Of a stretch of DNA of 64,000 nucleotides, positions 57,830-64,000 are shown in pieces (within the stretch, counting starts at the first letter, position 1; the number at the start of each line of letters is the position of its first letter). The notes under the pieces were generated by a model, which saw only the letters and a program-made list of their open reading frames with translations, was not told the DNA's origin and ran no database searches. A program made the position numbers and the translations under genes. This stretch comes from Cyanobacteria bacterium QS_8_64_29 (lineage in GTDB: Bacteria > Cyanobacteriota > Cyanobacteriia > Cyanobacteriales > Rubidibacteraceae), in assembly GCA_003022125.1 (NCBI GenBank), contig PXQH01000002.1, positions 1 to 64,000 of the forward strand, in the 5' to 3' direction.

Positions 57830-59209
57830 TCAGTTGTTGCCGTTAGTCATGCCCGTCCCATCGGTGCCGCTGCCTTCGCTGGCCGTCGATCGCGACTGCC
57901 GGGCTTCTGCTGCCGTGCGAGCTTGCTCGCCGCCGCCAAAGGACCAGAGCGCGATCGCCGCTTGCGCGCGCGTGACAGCCTTTTGAGGCTGCAGCAAGCG
58001 AGTGTAGCCCAAAACGTGCCGGATGTTGGAGCGCTCGCCCAGTTGGGCGTCGGCCAACACCGCCGGCCGCACGCGCTCGGGGATGCTGTCGGCATCCTGA
58101 AAGCCCCATTCTTGCTGGATGGCTTCCACCGAGGCCGAGGGCAACCCCTGGCGCACATCCAGCGGGACTTTCCAGGCCAGCAGCGTCGCCCGCGAGAGCG
58201 GATTGTCCGGGTTGAACGCTGCGGCGCCAGCATCCCCGCTCAAGCGCGAGGCAATCAGGCCGGCTTCGGCCAGGCCTTGAATGGGCCCAAACGCAGGATG
58301 CGTGGACGGCACGTCGCTAAAGGCCGGGCGATCAGCGCTCGAGACCGGGCGCACTTGCTTGCCGGGCTGACCGGCGTAAATCCGGTTGTTGGCTCGCAGC
58401 AGCCACTGCGCGAACGTATCGCGCGCGATGGGCCTATTGGGCTGAAAGTTGCTCAGATCGGGCTGCGAGTCCGCGTTCTGGTTGCCCGAGCCAGTGGTAA
58501 ATACGCCCAGCGCCGCCAGATCGCGGATCTTTTGGCGCCACTGCTCGTTCTCCAGGCGCGAGAGCGAGGCCTGCTGGCCCGAATCGGCATCCGTTTGGCT
58601 GCCGTTTTCGGCATCGCTGGAGTCGGCGGCCGCTTGCTGGGTGCCAAATTGATAGCGGATGGCAAACGTGGTTGCCTGCTCCGAGGCCGCGCCATCGGCT
58701 GGCGCTCGGTCTGATGCTGCTCGGTCCGTTTCCTGAGAGCTGCCGTTGTGCGCAAACGGGATCGTGACCGTCACCCGCAGGTCTTGCTGGCGAGCTGCGA
58801 CGGTATTGCGCGACTGCTGGCTGCCCTCAATGGGCGTCCAATCCCCTTGTTGGAAGGCTTGGCTATAGAACGCCAACACCTCATCGACCGTATCGGCCGT
58901 TCGCCAGCGGGAGCGGCCGCGCTCGTCTCCGTCGCGCGTTTGCGATTGGGCCTCGACGAGTTCGGCATTGGGATAGCGCGGAATGGCTTGGGGGATGGCA
59001 TTGGCCTCGGTTGGTGCCGAGCCATCCTTGCTGTCGGATGACTGCTGCTGCTCGCTTTCGCGGTCGGTTTTGAGCTTGGGGTCGGCCTGGAATAACTCCT
59101 GCATCGACCCGCCGCTGCCGCACGCGCTCAGCAGCGCCAGCAGCGATAGGGCCAGGAGCGGCTGCCGCACCCGTGGCAGTGCAGCCAATCGCGAGATAAG
59201 CGACAGCAA
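57830..59209 (-). CDS. SLH-domain lipoprotein
   Basis: A 459-residue precursor with a lipoprotein signal (LLALSLLALLSACGSGGS; lipid cysteine in LSAC), a polar Gln/Ser/Asp-rich region, and a domain around IPRYPNAELVEAQSQTRDGD with TVDEVLAFYSQAFQQGDWTP. C-terminal SLH-like motifs follow (PIARDTFAQWLLRANNRIY, FSDVPSTHPAFGPIQGLAEA, NPDNPLSRATLLAWKVPLD, LLQPQKAVTRAQAAIALWSF). It is probably anchored in the envelope and binds the wall; its exact role is unknown. The next gene upstream on the minus strand is the YihY-like protein. Confidence 0.8.
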   Translation of the reverse strand: MLSLISRLAALPRVRQPLLALSLLALLSACGSGGSMQELFQADPKLKTDRESEQQQSSDSKDGSAPTEANAIPQAIPRYPNAELVEAQSQTRDGDERGRSRWRTADTVDEVLAFYSQAFQQGDWTPIEGSQQSRNTVAARQQDLRVTVTIPFAHNGSSQETDRAASDRAPADGAASEQATTFAIRYQFGTQQAAADSSDAENGSQTDADSGQQASLSRLENEQWRQKIRDLAALGVFTTGSGNQNADSQPDLSNFQPNRPIARDTFAQWLLRANNRIYAGQPGKQVRPVSSADRPAFSDVPSTHPAFGPIQGLAEAGLIASRLSGDAGAAAFNPDNPLSRATLLAWKVPLDVRQGLPSASVEAIQQEWGFQDADSIPERVRPAVLADAQLGERSNIRHVLGYTRLLQPQKAVTRAQAAIALWSFGGGEQARTAAEARQSRSTASEGSGTDGTGMTNGNN

Positions 59210-59274
59210 CCGGGAGCGCTCGAGTTCAACGGCTCCAAGCTAACGCAGCGCCACGCTGCCGTCACGCGGGCAAA

Positions 59275-60177
59275 TCAACTGCGGGGCCACCGCCGGGCCA
59301 ATGACTGCAACCTGCCTCGGGCATCGCTGGGCACGATTTGCGAGCCGTAGCGGGTCGCGTAAGCCTGGGTAAACTCCGCGCCCAACAAAAAAATCTGGGC
59401 TGAGTAATTGACCCAAGCCAGTAACACTACCAGGGCCCCCGCCGCCCCATAGGCCGAGCCAAAGCCGCTCGTTTCCAGATAAAGCCCCAGCAGGGCTTTG
59501 CCCAAGGTAAACAGCACGGCAGTCAGGACTGCCCCCACCCCAACATCGCTCCAGGCGATCCGCACATCCGGCAAAAATTTATAGATTGTGGCGAACAGCA
59601 GCGTGACGATCGCAAAATCCAGCAAAAACGACAGCGCGCGCCACAGCCATAGCAGATCCCAGCCCAGCAGGGATTGCCCTTCGAGTTGGCTCAGGGCCGA
59701 GATGGAAGCGCTCAGCAGGAGCGACAGCAGTACCAGTAGGCCCACCAGCACGACCATGACAAACGACAACAGCCGCTTGCCGATAAAGCCGACAATGCCG
59801 CGCTGCGACTGCTCGAGCCAAATCGTGTTGAGGGCATCTTGCAGTTGGGCAAAAACCCCTGAAGCACCAAACAGCAGCACTAGCGCGCTGAGGGCTGATG
59901 CCCAACTCCCGGGCTCGGGCGGGCGAGCGCCCTCAAGCACATTCACCAGCAGGCGCGCGCTCTCGGGGCCAACCAGGGCCTGGACTTGGCCGACAATTTG
60001 GCCGCGCGCTGCCGCTTCCCCCAAAAAGGTCCCTGCCATTGCCAGCGCCAGCACCAGCAGCGGAGCGAGCGAAAAGACTGCGTAGTAAGCCAGGGCAGCG
60101 GCCAGCTGCGGCGCTCGGTCGGCCAGCCATCGGCTGAGCGCCGTTCGGCAAAGCTTTAGAATAGCGTTGGGATGCAT
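59275..60177 (-). CDS. YihY/UPF0761-family inner-membrane protein (second copy)
   Basis: A protein of about 300 residues with six hydrophobic segments and the family motifs APQLAAALAYYAVFSLAPLL, IWLEQSQRGIVGFIGKRLLS, VGAVLTAVLFTLGKALLGLY and YGAAGALVVLLAWVNYSAQI. Its function is unknown. It is only distantly like the copy at 29128; this one has the shorter, classical form. The ATG at 60177 was chosen over a TTG at 60189. It is divergent from chlD across 120 bases. Confidence 0.85.
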   Translation of the reverse strand: MHPNAILKLCRTALSRWLADRAPQLAAALAYYAVFSLAPLLVLALAMAGTFLGEAAARGQIVGQVQALVGPESARLLVNVLEGARPPEPGSWASALSALVLLFGASGVFAQLQDALNTIWLEQSQRGIVGFIGKRLLSFVMVVLVGLLVLLSLLLSASISALSQLEGQSLLGWDLLWLWRALSFLLDFAIVTLLFATIYKFLPDVRIAWSDVGVGAVLTAVLFTLGKALLGLYLETSGFGSAYGAAGALVVLLAWVNYSAQIFLLGAEFTQAYATRYGSQIVPSDARGRLQSLARRWPRS

Positions 60178-60297
60178 GCAGCCCGTCAATCGGCCATCCG
60201 GCCTTAGTTTGGCTGCCGCTGCAAGCTGGCATCAAGGCGGCGTCCGCTGCGAGCGCTGCCGACGCCACGCCCCCTTGCTGGCCCGGACGAATTTGCC

Positions 60298-62382
60298 ATG
60301 ACCGCCACAACGACCGCGCCTGACAGCGAAACGTTTCCCTTAGCCGCTGTCGTGGGACAAGATGCCATCAAGCTGGCCCTGCTGCTGGGGGCTGTCGATC
60401 CGGGGTTGGGCGGCATTGCCATTGCCGGGCGCCACGGAACGGCCAAATCAGTCATGGCGCGCGCGCTGCACTCGCTGCTACCCCCGATTGAGGTGGTGCA
60501 AGGGGCGATCGCCAACTGCGATCCCTACGATCCCGGCTCCTGGGACGACGACACGCGCGCGCGCTACGGCGCAAGCAATGGCGTTCCCACTGACGTTATT
60601 CCTGCCCCCTTCGTCCAAATCCCGCTGGGGGTGACCGAAGATCGCCTGCTGGGCTCAGTCGATGTGGAAACCTCAATGCAGCAGGGGGAGCCGGTGTTTC
60701 AACCTGGCTTGCTGGCGCAGGCGCATCGCGGCGTGCTGTACGTTGACGATTTCAACTTGCTCGATGACGGCATTGCTGATCGCCTACTGGGCATCCTCAG
60801 CGAAGGCTGCAACCGCATCGAACGGGAAGGGATCAGCATCCAGCATCCCTGCTGCCCCCTGCTCATTGCCACCTACAACCCCGAAGAAAAACCGTTGCGC
60901 CAGCACTTGCTGGATCGCCTGGCCATTACGCTCTCGGCCGACGGCGTTCTGGGCCTAGACCAGCGCGTGCAGGCTGCCGATCGGGCGGTGGCGCACGCCG
61001 ACGATCCGCAAGCGTTTGCCCGCCAGTACGGCGAGGATCTGGATGGCCTGCGCACTGACATCATCCTGGCCCGGGAGTGGCTGCAAGAAACCGAGCTGAC
61101 CGCCGAGCAAACGCGCTATCTGGTGGATGAGGCCGTCCGCGGCAGCGTGGAAGGGCACCGCGCCGAGTTGTTTGCTGTGCGGGTTGCCAAGGCTGCGGCC
61201 GCGCTAGACGGCCGCACCACCGTCACCGGGGACGATCTGCGCCGCGCCGTCGAGTTGGTCATCCTACCGCGCTCGAATTCGGTCGAGGCGCCGCCGGAAG
61301 AAGCACCGCCGCAACAAGACCCCACCCAGAGCGATAGCGAGAGCGAGCAGCCAGAAGAGCAAAACGGCAATGACGAGACGGAGTCCTCCGAGCCGAGTGA
61401 GCCGCCGGCGCAATCCGCCGAGTCGCAAGAGCAGGATGGCGGCGAGAGCGACGAGGATGAGGCCGACTCGGAACAGCAAGCCCCCAGCTTGCCGGAGGAA
61501 TTCGTCTTCGATCCCGAAGGTGCGGTGGTCGATCCCAACCTGCTGTACTTTGCCCAGCTGGTGCAGCGGCAGCAGCAGGCCAACTCGGGCAATCGCGGCC
61601 TAATTTTTTCCGAGGAGCGAGGCCGCTACGTTAAACCCATCATGCCACGCGGCGAAGTGCGGCGGATTGCCGTGGATGCCTCGCTGCGCGCGGCGGCCCC
61701 CTACCAAAAGGCGCGCCGCCAGCGCCATCCGGACCGCAACGTCATCGTCGAGCGCGGCGACTTGCGGGGCAAGCGCCTGGCCCGCAAGGCGGGTGCCTTG
61801 GTGATCTTTGTGGTCGATGCCTCCGGCTCCATGGCCCTCAATCGCATGCAGTCGGCCAAGGGCGCCGTGCTGCGCCTGCTCGCCGATGCCTACGAGCAGC
61901 GCGACCGGGTGGCGCTCATCCCGTTCCGCGGCGAACGGGCCGAGGTGTTGCTACCGCCCACGCGCTCGATCGCCATGGCGCGGCGGCGCCTGGAGACGCT
62001 GCCCTGCGGTGGCGGATCGCCGCTCTCGCACGGGCTGACCCAAGCCGTCCATATTGGGCTCAACGCCCGCAGCTCTGGCGATGTCAGCCAGGTCACCATC
62101 GTGGCGATCACCGACGGTCGGGGCAATATCTCGCTCGCCCGCTCCATGAGCGAGTCGCCATCGGAAGGCGAAGGGCCGGATATTAAGACCGAGCTGCTCG
62201 ATATCGCCGGCCGCATCCGCCACTACGGCATGCATTTGTTGGCCATCGATACCGAAAACAAATTCGTCTCGACCGGCTTTGCCCAGTCGTTGGCCGAGCG
62301 CGCCGGCGGTACTTACTATCACCTTCCCAAAGCCAGCGATCGCGCGATCGCCGGCATGACGCAGCAGGCCTTGGCACGCTAG
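60298..62382 (+). CDS. chlD: Magnesium chelatase subunit D
   Basis: A 694-residue protein in three parts. The AAA+ domain (about 1-320) has a degenerate Walker A ([15 protein letters not shown]) and [19 protein letters not shown]. An acidic, Gln/Pro-rich linker follows (about 330-400). The C-terminal von Willebrand A domain has the metal site D507-A-S-G-S511. With ChlI and ChlH it inserts Mg2+ into protoporphyrin IX using ATP, the first committed step of chlorophyll synthesis; acsF at 32615 acts later in the same path. The length is normal. The SapC-family gene starts 4 bases after its stop. Confidence 0.96.
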   Translation: MTATTTAPDSETFPLAAVVGQDAIKLALLLGAVDPGLGGIAIAGRHGTAKSVMARALHSLLPPIEVVQGAIANCDPYDPGSWDDDTRARYGASNGVPTDVIPAPFVQIPLGVTEDRLLGSVDVETSMQQGEPVFQPGLLAQAHRGVLYVDDFNLLDDGIADRLLGILSEGCNRIEREGISIQHPCCPLLIATYNPEEKPLRQHLLDRLAITLSADGVLGLDQRVQAADRAVAHADDPQAFARQYGEDLDGLRTDIILAREWLQETELTAEQTRYLVDEAVRGSVEGHRAELFAVRVAKAAAALDGRTTVTGDDLRRAVELVILPRSNSVEAPPEEAPPQQDPTQSDSESEQPEEQNGNDETESSEPSEPPAQSAESQEQDGGESDEDEADSEQQAPSLPEEFVFDPEGAVVDPNLLYFAQLVQRQQQANSGNRGLIFSEERGRYVKPIMPRGEVRRIAVDASLRAAAPYQKARRQRHPDRNVIVERGDLRGKRLARKAGALVIFVVDASGSMALNRMQSAKGAVLRLLADAYEQRDRVALIPFRGERAEVLLPPTRSIAMARRRLETLPCGGGSPLSHGLTQAVHIGLNARSSGDVSQVTIVAITDGRGNISLARSMSESPSEGEGPDIKTELLDIAGRIRHYGMHLLAIDTENKFVSTGFAQSLAERAGGTYYHLPKASDRAIAGMTQQALAR

Positions 62383-62386
62383 CCGC

Positions 62387-63121
62387 ATGTTCGCCCAGCC
62401 CGAGTTTCTAGCTTTCTCCAGCCACGGCCACCTGTACCTCAAGCCCATCGGCCACTACCGCTTTGCTGCCGATCTGGCCGCTGCCCCGCTGAGCGGCTCG
62501 GAAGTGCCCGAAGCGGCCAAGCACTTTCCGGTGGTCTTTGCGCGCGAAGGCGAGTCGCTGCTGCCGCGCGCCATTTTCTCGGTGCGCGCTGGGGAAAATG
62601 CCTTTGTCGCAGCGGATGGCACCTGGCAAGCGCCCTACGTGCCGACCTACGTTCGCTGCTATCCGTTCGTTTTGAGCCCCACCCGATCGGGCGACCGCTT
62701 TGCCATTGCCATCGACCGGACCGCTCCGCAGCTCCAAGCAGCCGATCGAGCCCATCCCGACAGCGACCCCCTGTTCGATGCCAGCGGCAACCCGGCCCCA
62801 GCACTGGAGCGCGTCAAAGCGCTTTTGATCCAGTTCCAGCGGGATTGCCACCAAACCGAGCGCCTCCTGAGCCCGCTAGCCCAGCGGCAAGTGTTGGTTG
62901 CCCGCCAGTTTCAGCTCAAACTGGGCGAGGAAACGGCCAGCACGCTAGGCGGATTTCGCACCCTCGATCCGCAGCAGCTGGGCGCCGTTGACGATGCCAC
63001 CCTAGCCGAGTGGGTCCGCAACGGGACCACCGGGATTGCGTTCGCCCACCTGCACTCGCTCAGCAACATGCGGGGACTGGCCGAGCGCCAAAAGGCGCAG
63101 CTGGCAGCCGAAGCCCGCTAG
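62387..63121 (+). CDS. SapC-family protein
   Basis: A 244-residue protein with the SapC pattern: HYRFAADLAAAPLSGSEVPE, HFPVVFAREGESLLPRAIFS, YVPTYVRCYPFVLSPTRSGD and FQLKLGEETASTLGGFRTLD. SapC was named in Campylobacter S-layer loci, but most members lie in proteobacteria beside TonB receptors and halogenase-like genes, and their role is unknown. It has no signal peptide. It begins four bases after chlD, so it is probably co-transcribed. Its presence in a cyanobacterium could reflect transfer; base composition gives no sign of that by eye. Confidence 0.82.
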   Translation: MFAQPEFLAFSSHGHLYLKPIGHYRFAADLAAAPLSGSEVPEAAKHFPVVFAREGESLLPRAIFSVRAGENAFVAADGTWQAPYVPTYVRCYPFVLSPTRSGDRFAIAIDRTAPQLQAADRAHPDSDPLFDASGNPAPALERVKALLIQFQRDCHQTERLLSPLAQRQVLVARQFQLKLGEETASTLGGFRTLDPQQLGAVDDATLAEWVRNGTTGIAFAHLHSLSNMRGLAERQKAQLAAEAR

Positions 63122-63202
63122 CCGGGCGCTGCTGCGCTTGCCAGGCGGCACGCATGCGCGTTAGGAAGGGGCGAGCGATAAACGCTTGCAGGAGGCATTC
63201 CT

Positions 63203-63637
63203 ATGGCACTCTCACCCGGGACTCAGGCGCCTGATTTTAGCGCGCAAGACAGCGAAGGCAACACGGTATCGCTATCGGACTTTGCCGGCAAGACCGTCGT
63301 TTTGTACTTCTACCCCAAAGACGACACCCCGGGCTGCACCAAAGAAGCGCAGAGCTTTCGCGATCGCTACCCGCAGTACCAACAGCGGGATATGGCCGTG
63401 CTGGGGGTCAGCCAGGACGATGCCGCCTCGCACCAAAAATTCAAGGAGAAGTACGGCCTCCCGTTCACGCTCATTGCTGACCCGGATGGCGCCATCAGCC
63501 GGGCTTACGACGTCGATCGCGGCGGTAGCGCCCAGCGGGTAACTTACCTCATCAACGCCAACGGCACCATCGACAGCGTCGACACCAACGTCAAAACCGA
63601 GACGCACGCCGACGATCTGCTCTCGCGCGTCAGCTAG
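63203..63637 (+). CDS. bcp: Peroxiredoxin Q (BCP type)
   Basis: A 144-residue thioredoxin-fold peroxidase with the peroxidatic Cys in DDTPGCTKEAQSFRDR, and VVLYFYPKD and VTYLINANGTIDSV around it. The resolving cysteine expected five residues later is absent (CTKEAQSF), so this is the 1-Cys variant of the group. It reduces H2O2 and alkyl peroxides, likely at the thylakoid. The ATG at 63203 has GGAGG nine bases before. It is convergent with the last gene. Confidence 0.92.
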   Translation: MALSPGTQAPDFSAQDSEGNTVSLSDFAGKTVVLYFYPKDDTPGCTKEAQSFRDRYPQYQQRDMAVLGVSQDDAASHQKFKEKYGLPFTLIADPDGAISRAYDVDRGGSAQRVTYLINANGTIDSVDTNVKTETHADDLLSRVS

Positions 63638-63656
63638 CGCGCGCCGTCCCCCAGGG

Positions 63657-63995
63657 CTACTGGCTGGCCTCAGCCTGTCCGCTGGGGGACTCTTGGGCCG
63701 ATTGCTGCTGTAGCGCTCGCTGCTGCTGCTGCTTGAAGCGCTCGCTGGCGGTTTCCAGGTTGCTGCGGTTCTGCTGCTGGAACCGACCCATGCTGGGCCG
63801 CTTGCCCCGCTGCGCCTGGTGGATCAAATCCATGGCCGATAGGCCGCTGCTCCCCAGGCCGGGTTGCGTGGCGCTTCGTTCGTTGTCCGGAAACGGACTG
63901 CTCTCAGCGGAGGCCGATTGGGCGCAACTTGCGGCTGGGGCTGCCACCGCAGCGGCCGCGACCCCGAGGCCGAGGGCAAAGCGGAGACCGTGCAA
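63657..63995 (-). CDS. Secreted Gln-rich protein, possibly cut by the window edge
   Basis: The product has at least 112 residues. It has an Ala-rich signal peptide (FALGLGVAAAAVAAPAASCA), a Ser/Pro region, AMDLIHQAQRGKRPSMGRFQ and a Gln-rich helical end (about 75-100). The start here is TTG at 63995, five bases from the window end; the true start may lie beyond. I do not recognise a family. It converges on bcp with 19 bases between stops. Confidence 0.55.
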   Translation of the reverse strand: MHGLRFALGLGVAAAAVAAPAASCAQSASAESSPFPDNERSATQPGLGSSGLSAMDLIHQAQRGKRPSMGRFQQQNRSNLETASERFKQQQQRALQQQSAQESPSGQAEASQ

Positions 63996-64000
63996 TCTTA

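Overview
The window is chromosomal DNA of an oxygenic cyanobacterium. The evidence is gene content: psbU, acsF, chlD, btpA, the catalytic subunit of ferredoxin-thioredoxin reductase, crtP/crtB of the plant-type carotenoid route, a ClpP/ClpR pair, sepF and a CRR7-like protein. The DNA is GC-rich and densely coding, and the octamer GCGATCGC (HIP1) recurs frequently, as in many cyanobacteria. I could not fix the species. I found no rRNA, no convincing tRNA, no CRISPR array, no phage block and no complete insertion sequence.

Layout. 1-3170 is a decayed strip: a sugar/cation-symporter-type MFS gene cut by a 105-bp element, a frameshifted short-chain dehydrogenase, and a ferredoxin-metallo-beta-lactamase fusion split by two tandem copies of a 130-bp element and also frameshifted. 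3293-13182 holds selO, a second MFS gene, a degenerate metallo-beta-lactamase protein, a site-2-protease homologue lacking its first zinc histidine, an esterase, coaBC and a Ski2-like helicase. 13221-17590 is a tight run: der, an EcfT-type membrane protein, a TrpE/PabB-family enzyme and a YggS-type PLP protein. sepF and proC follow, then a broken comF. 19928-29042 carries ftrC, a DUF309 protein, ygfZ, cysK, a 1-Cys peroxiredoxin, psbU, nadB, a VKOR-thioredoxin fusion, btpA and thrC. 29128-34435 has a YihY-like protein, a DUF4112 protein, a CsgG-like gene with one in-frame stop, a DUF4168 protein, acsF and a DUF2996 protein. 34585-38016, on the minus strand, holds a MoaD/ThiS - threonine-synthase paralogue - MoaD/ThiS cluster and clpP-clpR. 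38129-42311 has the NAD(P)HX repair enzyme, a SPOR-repeat protein and an SLH/Gmad2 protein. 42506-46793 has pheS, a DUF4870 protein and crtP-crtB. 46800-50837 has a broken thioredoxin-like gene, mnmH, ftsI and an ftsL-like gene. 50984-57790 has glgB, ctpA, a NurA-domain gene and a Na+/H+ antiporter broken twice. 57830 to the end has an SLH lipoprotein, a second YihY-like protein, chlD, a SapC-family gene, bcp and a secreted Gln-rich protein.

How the genes work together. chlD and acsF act in chlorophyll synthesis, crtB and crtP in carotenoid synthesis, and psbU and btpA in photosystem assembly or stability. Light-linked redox control and repair are represented by ftrC, two intact peroxiredoxins, VKOR-thioredoxin and SelO. 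sepF, ftsI and the ftsL-like gene belong to the divisome.

Two features stand out. First, at least seven conserved genes in 64 kb are disrupted, by different kinds of lesion (short element insertions with target duplications, dinucleotide slippage, homopolymer indels, nonsense codons); either the genome is decaying or some changes are sequencing errors. Second, a threonine-synthase paralogue lies between two sulfur-carrier-type proteins, one of which has a tail beyond its Gly-Gly, suggesting a carrier-protein sulfur-transfer pathway. Three small genes of 34, 59 and 55 codons are also reported.
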